From Erythroxylum novogranatense (lineage: Eukaryota > Streptophyta > Magnoliopsida > Malpighiales > Erythroxylaceae), in contig CM057233.1 of the NCBI GenBank assembly GCA_029891385.1, positions 48,624,063 to 48,688,062 of the forward strand: a DNA stretch of 64,000 nucleotides, in the 5' to 3' direction. A model generated the notes under the pieces. The model saw only the letters and a list, made by a program, of their open reading frames with translations, was not told the DNA's origin and did not search any database. The position numbers and the translations under genes were made by a program. This document shows positions 10,846 through 22,169 of the stretch, in pieces (position 1 is the first letter of the stretch; each line of letters starts with the position of its first letter).

Positions 10846-13840
10846 TGTTGGGACCCGATCCAGAGACCGGTGCCCCAACTCGAAAACGAAAGACGGAACG
10901 AATAAACGATTGATCACAAAGCGAAACAAATCATTAACGAATCGAAAGCCAACTTGGATGCGAAGCATACAAACAAAGTCAAATCGAATTGGCTCGGAGA
11001 CAAACCAAACAAATGTTCACGAATCACAAATCGAATCGAAGCATTCTAATTGAAACACAAGTACGTCGTCCATGAACAAAATCTTAGAAATCACTGTCGC
11101 GTTGGAAACCTTCAGACATTCTAAATTCGGTATACATTTTTTTCTTTTCTTTTCTTTCTTTCTTAATCCTTTCCTTTTCATTTTTTCATAACCAAACTCA
11201 ATCCAAAATACATTATCACATTCATAATCATACACACATCCCAAACTTAACTTAAATCAATGCATAATTCCATAAATCCATACACCTTATACTCACTATA
11301 TATACAATTTCATAAATCACATATGTCCTGGAATGACTACTCTTTATACACTCGTGGCAATTCAGGCCATATACAATATCAACACCAAAATCCATAGTAC
11401 ACAATACACAACAAATTTTGAATTTCTCAATACTATCTTACTTAACAACAATACAATATAAACACATGCAAATAGAAATCTTCATTTTCTTTCACCCGAT
11501 CTTCTTCTCATCACCTGTGGATGGGAATGAAGGGGGGGTGAGCTTATAGCTCGTGGGTAACAGTTTATAACAAATATATAAGCAAAATCCTTGAAATTCT
11601 TTTTCTTCTCTGGTCATAGAAAATATTTCTTTGAAATCCGTAAAGCACATTTTCAAAAGATTCTTTTCCTTGCCGTAGCCAAAATCTCCATTTGCAAAAC
11701 ATATGATTTTTTGGCTTTCATCCATAAACCCATAAGTTTATAAAACATGAATGCATCGACTTGACAATTAATAGATGCAATGGAAATCACATAAGCAATG
11801 CACAGCAACACATGGCTCGAGAGTTCCGTAAACACAACCGATAAACCGAAGTTTATACCGTAAACTATCCGAGTCCTATTTCTCAGGATCTCGTGGCCTC
11901 AAGCGGGCAGCCGGGAGAAGGCTATAATTTTCCATACGTCGACGTGCACGTGACTATCCATCCGTAACTCTCTCACCCACACAAAAGCATATAAGCAATG
12001 CTCAAGATCATTTATCAAAATGATATGCTTCCATTTTCTTTTCTTCTTTCCATTCAAATCAAAATGCCATGGCATACTCCAATGGCATAACATTATCACA
12101 TCAATAAACATATTCAATCTCAATTCAACAATGTAATCACATATGGATCAACATCAAAACAATGAATGCAAGTGATTTCTTTAAGACATAAATCAACGTA
12201 TGCAGGTTCATAAAGCACATTATTCAATTTTATTTTTATTTTTATTTTATTTTTTTAAATCTTGTATTTTCTTAAAAACATTCCGAAAACATTTTCATAA
12301 CTTATCAAATTAAATAAAAAATAACGAATTTAACAATTTACTGTAATTTCTTAAATCCAAATCACTAAATAAATTTCAAAATCTTTCTTCATTTCTCAAT
12401 TCATTTTAAAACTCGTAACCCTTTTCCAAAAATATTCGGGAACAATAAAATTCAATACTTTCTTAATTTTTCAATCAATCTCCCAAATCATTTGAAGACA
12501 AGAAATTGGGCCTTTGTGTCATTTTTTCAAAACTTCAGAAATTTTCTTAATTTATCAAACATTTAAAACTTGTATAAATTCTTAAAACATTTTCTAAAAC
12601 CATTTCAAACGCCTTTCGAAAATCGTACTTTTCAACATTTAAATAAACCTTATTTTCTAAACAATTTCAAATGCATTTCGGAAATCACACTTTGTCAAAC
12701 ATTTTTATAAACAAGTTTGGAAATCGTAAACTTTTCAAACACTTTTATAAACAATGTCGGAAATCAAAATTTTTCAAATACTTTTTTTAAAAAAACATTA
12801 GACATTCGGAAATCATAAATTTTCAAACATTTGCATAAACCATTTTCTAGAGAATTTCAAAGCATTTTTAGGAATCAAACTTTCAAATATTTTTATAAAC
12901 AATATTTTCTATACACTTCCGAATTTATGCGGAACTCACAAGTTTTCAAACTTTTACATAAAACCATATTTTATAAAAGCTCTTAAAACTAATCAGAAAT
13001 CATAATTTTTCAAACCTTTATCATATTCGAGCTCAATATCATTTATTGAATGCTCTTTCTTTCGAATATACGAAATGTCATGGAATCTTTCGAGGCATAA
13101 CACAAATGTATTTTGCAATTCATCAAAAGCTCATGTATAGAATCAATGATGATTTTCAAATCATTCACAAATGATGCAACACTTATGATGCAATTGAAAT
13201 CGAAAATCCCTTTATTTAAAGAAAGCAGAAGGGCTTATAAATTCTATTATAAACAGTACCCACCTCGATTCGATGCTAGAAAGTTGTTCCTAGCTCCAAT
13301 TTGTCCATTGGTTCCTTCTTTCTTCCAATTTAACTTCACCTAAAGCAATTTCACCCAAATTCAACATCATAAATAACTTAATCCTCAAATTGAACTTAGA
13401 AAACATAAATCCCTCATATATTCCAGCTTTCTAAATTACAAATTTTCAAAAGCCCCAAATTCCAAATTTGGGCATAAACCCTAATTCTCAAAATCTCAAA
13501 CTAAACCCATCATACTTAACAATCATCAAAATTGACTTCATACTTCACAAACCCATACCATTTTCCATATTTCTAAACCATAAATCGAAGAAAAGCTCAA
13601 AGCTCAACTTTTCTCTGACCTCAATCTTTTCACCATTTTTGGATTTATTAGGCTTGGAAGGAAGCTCTCTTCTCCTTCCATCTTTTCCTTCATGAATCAA
13701 CGAAAACCGAGCTTGAACCCCAAAAATCCAAACCCTAAGCTCTCCTTCTTTCTTCTCCAAGTTTGCTCTCCTTCTCTCTCTCTCTATTTTCTTAAGTCTT
13801 TCATTTCTGTGCTTCCTTATGACTTATCGACAGCCACTGT

Positions 13841-13850
13841 CTTTTATATT
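13841..13850 (-). promoter_or_regulatory. TATA-like box in the LTR of element A
   Basis: The minus strand reads AATATAAAAG, followed downstream by a purine-rich GAGAGAGAGAAGGAG leader, the usual layout of a plant Gypsy LTR promoter. The match is by sequence only. Confidence 0.5.
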
Positions 13851-14000
13851 GCCATGTCATTTAATGAATGGAAATGACCCATATGCCCTCCATTTAAGCT
13901 ATAAACTTAACCCTTTAAGTAAACTTCCAAAATTACCCTTCCTTTTTCCTTAAAACTTTAGAGAAATGTTCCTCTATGTCTTACTTAATCCATTGCTTCA

Positions 14001-14940
14001 AGAATCAGATCGATCGGAGCTCTATAGCTCAAGATATCTCAAAATATCAAGTCATTCTTTCGACTCGAGGCTGAACATTACACCTGACTTCCGACCCATA
14101 TTTGAAAGGCTTATAGGCTCCATTGTCGATCGGCTCCTTCATAACATTTGTAGCCCCATATCTCTAGTTTAATTATAAAAAAGAATCAGCTCAATCCGAG
14201 CTCTAGCGATCGATATATCTCCAAAATACTGAACACTATTCAGCCATTACAACACCGAGACTGAACACTACCTCGAACTTCCGACCTATATTTGGAAGTC
14301 TTAGAGGCCACATCATAGCTCGGCTCCTTCATAACATTTGTAGTCTCATGTCTCTATTTTATTTTCCAAAAAGAATCAGATCAATCGGAGCTCTATCGAT
14401 CGAGATATATCCAAAATACTAAATACTACTCAGCCACTACAACACCGGGACTGAACACTACACTGAACTTCCGACCTATATTTGGAAGTCTTAGAGGCCA
14501 CATCATAGCTCGGCTCCTCATAAAATTTGTAGCCTCATGTCTCTATTTTAATTTTCAAAAAGAATCAGATCGATCGGAGCTCTATCGATTGAGATATATC
14601 CAAAATACTTAACACTACTCATACCATTACAAAGCTGAGACTGAACTCTATACCTAACTTCCAACCCATATTTGAAAGTCGTGGAGGCTACATTGTTAAT
14701 CATCTCCTTCATTACATTTGTAGCCTCATCTATCTAGTTTAATTTACAACAAGAATCAAATCAATCTGAGCTCTATAGCTCGAGATATCCAAAACATACC
14801 GAACACTGTTCAAACTTTTACAACCGATCAGCTCATTATAATCCGATCTATCTTTCTCCATTTAATTCCAAAACCTACCTATCTAGTATGGAATGATAGA
14901 AAAATGTCTTAGGAATCCAACGCTTCAAAAATCAGGTCGA
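14001..14940. repeat. Diverged tandem repeat, period about 181-191 bp
   Basis: Five clear units begin AGAATCAG(A/C)TC(A/G)ATC (14001, 14182, 14372, 14561, 14752); a weaker sixth lies near 14930. Each contains GAGCTCTA, a TTCCGACC(C/T)ATATTTG block and a CATTTGTAGCC-like block. It lies inside the LTR of element A, between its promoter and the minisatellite. Confidence 0.88.
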
Positions 14941-15021
14941 TCGGATGTCGGACGAAGAAGTTATGGCCAAAACAAGGAAGAGAGGTTGGTCGGCTGAAAA
15001 TCGATGGCAAAGGTCGCACAG

Positions 15022-15300
15022 CAGGTCGGTCGCCCGTACCAGGTCGGTCTCCCGCACTAGGTCAATCGCCCGCACCAGGTCGGTCGCCCGCACCAGGTCG
15101 GTCTCCCGCACCAGGTCGGTCTCCGTGCAGGTCGATCTCACTTTGGTCGGTCGCCTGCACTGTGTCGGTCTCCGTCTAAGTTAGTCGCCCCACCTGTGTC
15201 GGTCTCCGTGCCAGTCGGTCTCCCGCACCAGATCGGTCGCCCGCACCAGGTCGGTCTCCCGTACCAAGTCGGTCTCCCGCACCAGGTCGGTCGACCGCGC
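15022..15300. repeat. 18-bp minisatellite (right copy), CpG-rich
   Basis: About fifteen units of CAGGTCGGTCTCCCGCAC alternating with CAGGTCGGTCGCCCGCAC. Some units are near-perfect; units in the middle are shortened. It occupies the same relative place in LTR A as the CpG island does in LTR B. Confidence 0.92.
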
Positions 15301-16487
15301 GGGTGGGCGATCAATCATGCGATCCGACCTCCAAACTTCAAACGTTCATATCTTTTGACTCTGAACTCCAAATTAGACACGATTTGTTTCGTTGGAAAGC
15401 TAACAGACAGCTATACCATTTTCAAGAAGGACTCAAAGGCAAGCTCGGACACTAAAGGGATCAAAAGTTTACACAAAGATGACTGATTGATAATTTCTCA
15501 ACAGTACCAAAACTTACAAACATCATAACTTTTGATCCAGAACTCCAAATTTGACAAACTCAGTGTTTATAGAAAGGTAAAAGAACCCTCTACAACTTTC
15601 ATTAAGGCCTTAAAAATCAGATCGACCTCTAAATAAGTCAAAAACTCCACACAAACTGACAGATCAATCAGCTTCACACTAAACAACATCAGAACTTCTA
15701 ACAATCATAACTTTCTACTCCCTTGTCCAATATTTTCGTGCCTTATATCAATGGAAAGATAAAAACAAGATCTACAATGTTCATGAAGAACTTCAAAGCA
15801 AATTCAATCTCTAGATAATTTAATTTTTCAATCGAAGTTTCTGCCCTGATAGTCATCACCTAAGCAATATCCAAATTTCACATTATCATATCTTTCAACC
15901 TCCACAACCAAGAATCGCATATTATACATCATTTTAAAGCTATTCGAATTCTCTATAACTTTCACGTAATGATTTACTCCAATTCAAACCACATCAGTAC
16001 AGAAATCGCCTCAAAACACAACATATATAATCCTACACTTAGAGCATTTTTCAAAATCAAGGCAAAATACACTTAACTTTCAAAGATCATAACTTTCAAT
16101 CCCGATATCAAAAAATAGCATACTTTATGGCTACGAAAAGCTCTCAACATAAGCTACAAATTTTATGTAGATCATTTTCTCAAAATCTGCCTAAATCAAA
16201 AGTCAACTCTTTACTCCAAAAAGTCAAACTTTTTAATTTTTTTCAACATATAACACTTTCACTAATCATTTCTTGCTTTTCAACTTCCATTTCAATCAAC
16301 TAATTCGTTTTGACTTTCATAACTCATACAACTGTACTAAATTTTCAAACTCATCAAAATCAATCACTTCATTTCTCATCAATCTCCTTTAAATACAATA
16401 ACATCTACAACACAATACCTATACAAACACACTCATTGAATTCCATTTTAATAATTCTAATTTCTATCAAAAGATCGGGGTCCAACA

Positions 16488-16916
16488 ATTGGCTCAATGG
16501 TAGTGGAGGCGTGCAAAGGGTGCAGCAAAACCTTGAGGTCATGGGTTCGAGTCGTGGCTCACCCATGACCAAAGAGGACAATCTTGGATAGTGAGATGCG
16601 CTAGGCCAATGCCTAGTACACAGGCATGGAATGCACGCCGGCCAATGCCGTTGGTACGAATCCGGACCCAACATTAAAGGCGCTTTTAATGTTGGGTCAC
16701 AGATTGAAGATTGTCGATGGCGCGTTTCATGCGAGTATTTAGTACGGTTTAACAGCATCGATAAGATTGTCTCTTTGTCATGGGTGAGCCACGACCAACC
16801 CATGACCAAAGAGGACAATACTAGATAATGGGGTACGCTAGGCCAAAGCCTAGGTACCTGGTCTGCGGGGGTACGTTCGACCAATGCCGCTGGTACCGAA
16901 TCTCGGACCCAACAAA
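16488..16916. mobile_element. tRNA-derived SINE material, direct plus inverted pieces
   Basis: 16490-16506 (TGGCTCAATGGTAGTGG) fits a Pol III A box and 16543-16553 (GGGTTCGAGTC) a B box, about 45 bp apart as in tRNA-derived SINEs. A body follows up to the string CCGGACCCAACA near 16673. The right half (16770-16916) repeats parts of the body: CCAAAGAGGACAAT, CTAGGCCAA..GCCTAGG and CGGACCCAACA. It also contains an inverted copy of the B-box flank (GTCATGGGTGAGCCACGAC). It looks like a rearranged SINE pair rather than one clean insertion. Confidence 0.65.
16665..16698. repeat. Perfect hairpin in the SINE region
   Basis: The 14-bp arm GACCCAACATTAAA is followed by a 6-base loop (GGCGCT) and its exact reverse complement. 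The arm contains the same GGACCCAACA string that ends the second SINE-like copy. Confidence 0.9.
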
Positions 16917-16941
16917 TTTGAACTGATTTGGAGACCTATGT

Positions 16942-16951
16942 CTATAAATAG
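16942..16951 (+). promoter_or_regulatory. TATA box of LTR fragment E
   Basis: CTATAAATAG, followed about 45 bp later by a CTTCTTCTCTTCCTCCTCC tract, the usual start of an LTR leader. This marks fragment E as the promoter-to-3' part of a plus-strand LTR. Confidence 0.6.
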
Positions 16952-17327
16952 CTTAGGTTGGAATTGAGGATTTTCTTAAGGCAAAAAGCTAGCTTCTTCT
17001 CTTCCTCCTCCCACGGTGAACGTCGATCCCTTTCGTTGGTAAGAGATCTCGACTATTTCTTGTGGTTTTCCTCTTATTGTGTATGGCTAACTTGATTCTT
17101 GTGGAGGATGAAGGTTGAGAAGATTGGAGAGTGGTTAATCATGGATTTTGATGGATTTTAGAGTTTACGGTGATTTTGAGAGATTTGTGGATTTCAGCTT
17201 GATTGGTAAGTATTTAGGGCTTTAATGTTGTTATTAATGGTTTCTGATGCATTTATGGCATTTATTATGGTTGATTTAGGTAGTTGAGAGTGTTAATGGA
17301 GGTTTTAGAGTGAGAAATGGACGAAAA

Positions 17328-17535
17328 GCGATCGGAGAAGACGGTGGCGCGACCCACACGTCGCGACATCTGGCGCAGCCTCGTCGCGGCGAGCGCACGG
17401 GTTCATGCCGCGGCGAACGTTTTCGTATACGCCGTGGCAAGCCGCAAGAAGGATGCACACCGCGACGAGCGTCCTTCACGTCGTGGTGAGCAACCCTTAT
17501 GCGTCGCGGCGAAGGCCGCAAGGTCGCAGCGAGGG
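17328..17535. other. CpG-rich island in LTR fragment E
   Basis: Dense CGCG/GTCGCGGCG sequence in AT-rich surroundings. Similar islands lie in LTR B at 25208-25390 and 30597-30705. Both strands show spurious Arg-rich frames. Confidence 0.8.
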
Positions 17536-19130
17536 GCATTTCTGATTGGATTGATTCTTGATTATTGGGTATAATTTATGGTATAGACCTCCGATTGAGG
17601 TGATTCTCGATTCATTGTAAACTAGGGAAAGAGGTCTACAATTGAGAATAATTATGAAAGTTAGAATTTAATTTAAATGGTATTGATTCATAGAGAATAA
17701 GGTCAATTATGGTTCCTATTGTGACCTAAGTATTGAATTGTGACTATTGGTGTTTTAATTGGGATTTTCTATAGAGGTTTTGACCCAATGGATAGGGAAT
17801 TGCTATAGGGAATACGAATTGAAGAAATTGACTGAATTTTAGGAATGGATCAATCATTGTCGATCAATTGAGCAAAGAGATAGGATTGAGTATAAGAGTT
17901 CAAATTGGATGTTAGTGCCGGAAAACGTGAACATGCATTGTACATAATTTTATTGAGACATATGCATCACTGAATTGTTTAATTGAGCATTTAGTAATGG
18001 GACTGTATTTTACTGCTATAGAGGCGCCGTTGGATCGTCATTCCACGGACATTGCTGGAACTTCCAGCGAGCTCGGTTACGGTGAGTAACCTAGTTGGTT
18101 TCTCGAATTCCTGATTGTCTAAATGCTCAATGTGATTTACTTGCCAATGTGAAATTGTATGATTACTGAAATGTACATGATCGAATGGCATGCTTTTATT
18201 GTATTGGATTGGACTACTGCATGACACTGAGAAATGCAATACTGGGCTTTTATAGCCATACACTGAATTACTAAAAACTGCATTACATGCATAAATGCAT
18301 GATCAGATAATGGATATGTGACCCAAGTTGCTATTATCCTTTGAAAAGAGCCCCGAGCTCGAACATCGACCGACCGCCTCGAGCCCGAGGAAGAAATCAC
18401 TGACGCGTCCCCAGCTGAATCTTGGTGAGCACTTGGACACAACACTGAATAACTGGAAAAGAGTCTCATATGCATTGTATACACATGACTGATTGAATTG
18501 CGACACTTACTGAATTATGTGATGACATGGGAGACTGCAAATTGTTACATGCTACTGAAAACTGTTGCAGAATAATGTGAATCGTGATATGATACTGCAA
18601 ATTGTTATAAGCTACTGCAAATTGTATATACTAATTGTATCTTACTGTGCCGTGCTGTACGCAATTTGCGTAATGCATGATTTGAGTGAACCATCGATGA
18701 TGGTTTCTCACTGAGTTCACAAACTCACCCAAAATTGCAACCTATTTTTTAGGATCGTTAGAGTAGACTCCTAGCTACGGGGATAGTCTTTTCTGCCGTC
18801 TGACGTCTTTGGCAAGAAAGCGATGGCACACAGGTCGGTCAGCTGGGTTGGACTTTTGCAGATGACTTAGGATAGATGCTTGTATCAGTTTCCTTTTTGG
18901 TTTTGTTTAGGGAACTGATAGACTTGTCTATTCTGCTATTGAATGATTGTACCAAATTATTATTTTGGATTTTAAATTTATTGACTTCTGATATATTGTG
19001 GTCTTATTTATTGCGATGCCATATGGATTATCAGTCGGAATTTTTCTGGTAGTGCACCTTTATCGTGAGATACGTGTCGGAGCGACCTTCGGGCGTCCCG
19101 ATGTGTACCCTACGGTGAGGGGGCGCTACA

Positions 19131-21871
19131 TTTCTATTTTCCATACATCAATTTACTTGCCTATTGGTATTTTTCCTATTATAATAATATCCCACAATTT
19201 TTGGACATTATTTCAATAATTTACCAAAATTCAAAAATTAACAATTACACTTACCAATTAAATTTCCAATACAATAAATTCACAATTCTCAACAATATCA
19301 CATTACAATTCAGTTATACCCGGAATGTCAATGAGTACATATGCATGTATGCTAACAATATGCATGAGTATGAAGAATGCATTTTTCATAATCTCTCATT
19401 GATCTCACATTTCCTTACTTTTTGGTTCTAACTCTTTAATATGGGGACGAGATGTTACATTTCTCCCCCTTTTAATAAATTTTTTCCTTAAAATTATTAT
19501 CTGACTGATCAAGGATGTAAGGGTATGCTTCCTTATATACTCCTCCGTTTCCCATTTAACTTCATCACTCAAATAATTTCTTCCAATTGACCATAGTGAA
19601 CGAAATCAATCAATCCTCTAATTATTACTTCAGATATCACACTGCCTTAATTGTCTCCTCAATATAATTTGGGTTACTCAAAATTTTCACTTTGTAAGCT
19701 GACAATACATCTTTGTCAGATCATATCATTATTTCTTAATGTATTCACATATCACATAATAAATATGAGGCATCTTTATTGATAATACAACTTACAAGTT
19801 ACCGTTTCTATGCTCTCAATAACTTCATGTGGACTAATACTATTCGACCTTAGTTTATTCTTTTTCCTAGTCTGAGCACATCTTACCAAGTTGATACCCT
19901 TGGAAACATTTCATTTTTCACTTCTCCTCAGTGTTAATACATATAACTCTTAGGTCTATCTCACTGTATTCCATATCTTTGGTATTAATCCATCTAACTC
20001 ATTTATCTTTCTTGAATCGCTTAGTTTCAAGTACATATTAATTTCACTATCCTCAACATCTCCCACCTATTTTGGTCTTTAACTATTTTAGGCCTCATTT
20101 GATTCAATGTAAGGGCGAATGACTCTTTTTATTATATAACGTCTCATACAGTATTCTAATGACATCACTATGATAATGATTTTTTTCCCCTCAATTTAGG
20201 CTTTGCAAAATTTTTCATATGAATCTGATTTTAAATTCTATGTGACTAATAACACTTCATTTTAACCTACTATACCTCAACATTCTTTGCTCTGCATTGC
20301 ACCAGATTTTATAACCTTAATATTTGAATTTGTGTTATTCCGCTGTTGAATTTTCTGCTCAATGCATTGGATTGCAACACTAGCTTTATTGGGAAATATT
20401 CATTTGCACAATCCTTTCAAACTCAATAATTACCTCAATCTTTACTAATCTATATATTCATTTATATCCAAAATATTCCTATATATATAATGTCTCCAAG
20501 TTTTCAAAGCAATTACCATTGCAGCAAGTTCTAAATCATGTCTCGAATAATTCAATTCATGAAACTTTAACTATCTCCATGCATATGAAATCACTTTATT
20601 ATACTGCATTAGATTTCATCCTAATCTCTGATGTGAAACCTCACTATGTACTATATAATCTCCAATTCTGAATGATATTATTATCATTGGTGTTGTCTTT
20701 CCTCAAAATTCTTTCCACATTCATCACTCATACAATTGACACATTTTTCCTCAAACATTTTTTTCAAGGGATAAGATCAATAAAAAAATCCCTTAACAGT
20801 CTCTGGTAGTATCTAACATACAACTTGTTCTAAAAAACTTCTAATCTCTCATATATTCCTTATAGTTTCTCATTTTCTCATCACCTCTTCTTTCTTTGGG
20901 TCTCCCAATATGCCATGTTCAGATATTAACAACCCACATTTTATTTGATCAAGCAAAAATTCACTCTCATTATACTTAGCATATTTTTTTCTACCTTTAT
21001 GATATGTAAGATTTCCTCAAGTATTCAAAATGTTCTCTTTACTTTTTGCATATGTTCAAAATACCATCTATGTAGTCACTAATTGATACAGTTTTGCTTG
21101 GATCACTTTAATCTTTAACACTATAATACTGTCAGGGGCATTGATAACTCCAATATATATAACCCAAATTTCCTTATTCCCATGATTTGTTCTCTTAATT
21201 CTTTAAGTATCTAATTCCCTAATGAGGTACTATTGTCTCATGTTATTTTCGATTTTCCCAATTGACTTCTTCTTCTCGAATGATTTTCTTAATTCATTCT
21301 ATTTCCTTTAATTTCGCATTGACTTGTTCTAATGTCTATTCATTCTTACTAGTTTCTCCACACATTTTAATTTATTTGTAATCTTAACTTCCTATATCTG
21401 TGACACATTCATCATATCAAATTTGTATCTCCCGAACATATTTACATAGAATATAACGTGGACTTATATTCTCCTCATATTAGCAATTAATGTCTCCTCA
21501 AATTCAATATTCTAATTACATAGTTGGATATTTTACATCAAATAAAATGCATACACTCTTAGTAACATTTTCTACATCTTTATGCTTGAGTCTCCGTTAG
21601 GATTAGGACTCTAATATCATTTCTGATTTATTCCTTCATTGATCATTCTTAATATAAACTATCTGATCTGTTGAACCTAATTTAGTGAAATTCTTCTTCA
21701 AAAAAAGGTTTCTTGCTACTACATTTATATTGTTCATGCAATCTTTATCAATCATTTGTTTCCATCATTACTTGTTAGTCATTCTTAGTAACTCAAAAAG
21801 CTCAGTTTTTATCATTTCATACATGGTTATAATATTTTATTCATCAAAACTTAACGATCCTAGATAATATT
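19131..21871 (-). mobile_element. Element D, left part: old minus-strand Gypsy element
   Basis: 19131-19459 is an LTR end (..GGGGACGAGATGTTACA) that resembles the end of the solo LTR at 36320-36501. A PPT follows (minus AAAAGGGGGAGAAA, 19460-19474), then decayed pol. The matching right part with PBS and second LTR appears at 62206-64000. The 5-mer ATATT occurs at 21867-21871 and again at 62206-62210, where element C would be inserted. The left LTR is cut to 329 bp by fragment E. Confidence 0.6.
19475..21866 (-). pseudogene. pol: Element D pol remnant (RT to chromodomain)
   Basis: Strongly decayed Gypsy pol, minus strand. Reading from about 19590 down, SDEVKWETEEYIRKH matches the C-terminal end of Gypsy chromodomain proteins, placed just before the PPT as expected. 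At about 20990-20890 the reading FLLDQIKCGLLISEHGILGD followed by PKKEE matches the end of the RT palm and the connection region. The distance between them (about 1.4 kb) roughly fits RNase H plus a shortened integrase, which I could not read clearly. Nothing here can be translated at length. Confidence 0.6.
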
Positions 21872-22169
21872 TATTAGATCCTGGTTTCGTATTTTCAAAA
21901 GTGTTATTTCCGTTTTCAAAAGTTCATGAGCCTTAGGAGTTGAGTTTGGGTGTCGAAGGTCTTTAGTCGAGAAGTTGAGTCTCGGATCGTTAAGAACGTT
22001 GAAGGTCTTTAGTCAAGAAGTTGAGTCTCAAATCGTTAAGTTGACATCCTTAACGATTCGATGATTTCGACCTCGATCGGAGTACTTATCGACATTCATT
22101 GGGATGTTTGGGATAGCATTAAGCTAAGCTTAGCTCGATTTATTTTATTAAACAATGTCTTCTCTTTGA
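21872..22169 (+). other. Element C leader remnant, 5' LTR missing
   Basis: About 300 bp without a gene. It holds a short direct repeat (GAAGGTCTTTAGTC followed by AGAAGTTGAGTCTC, at about 21956 and 22001) and no PBS. The 5' LTR and PBS of element C seem to have been lost here. Confidence 0.6.

Larger units (their letters stand above)
8768..16487 (-). mobile_element. Element A: Gypsy-type non-autonomous retrotransposon with giant LTRs
   Basis: A minus-strand element. The right LTR is complete (10846-16487, 5642 bp); the left LTR is visible only as 8768-10245, the rest being displaced by element 1 and the window edge. Only 600 bp (10246-10845) lie between the LTRs, bounded by a PPT (minus AAGAGGGGGAGAAT) and a PBS (minus TGGTATCAAAGC). 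LTR ends are TGTTGG..CCAACA. No gag or pol is present. The PPT context (minus-strand AATTTCG..GAAATTTTTAAGAGG) matches element B and resembles the 3' end of Tekay-type Gypsy elements, so a Gypsy partner would have to supply proteins. A flanking duplication cannot be checked. Confidence 0.8.
10846..16487 (-). repeat. Right (5') LTR of element A, 5.6 kb
   Basis: No gene. Left to right: TGTTGGGACCC terminus; AT-rich 11100-13400; a leader-like part with a pyrimidine-rich stretch; a minus-strand TATA-like box (AATATAAAAG, 13841-13850); five to six diverged repeats starting AGAATCAG at 14001, 14182, 14372, 14561 and 14752 (period 181-191 bp); the CpG-rich minisatellite 15022-15300; further modules of about 180 bp; terminus GGGGTCCAACA. 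Confidence 0.85.
16917..19130 (+). repeat. LTR fragment E (Gypsy type, plus strand)
   Basis: No gene. It has a TATA box (CTATAAATAG, 16942), a CpG-rich island (17328-17535), and a downstream part related in inverse orientation to the D and solo LTRs (for example CCATCGATGATGGTTTCTCACTGAG near 18690 against the reverse complement of 33398-33425). It ends in GGGCGCTACA. The start of the LTR is missing, and no PBS or internal region follows, so it is a truncated LTR rather than a clean solo LTR. Confidence 0.65.

Noticed and set aside
14001..14940. Centromeric satellite of about 180 bp
   Set aside because: Only five to six highly diverged units, confined to an LTR and flanked by other LTR parts; not a satellite array.
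16490..16560. tRNA gene
   Set aside because: A and B boxes are present, but no cloverleaf with acceptor stem can be formed and body sequence follows as in a SINE.
17276..17574. Arg-rich ORFs on both strands
   Set aside because: Caused by the CpG-rich island in LTR fragment E.
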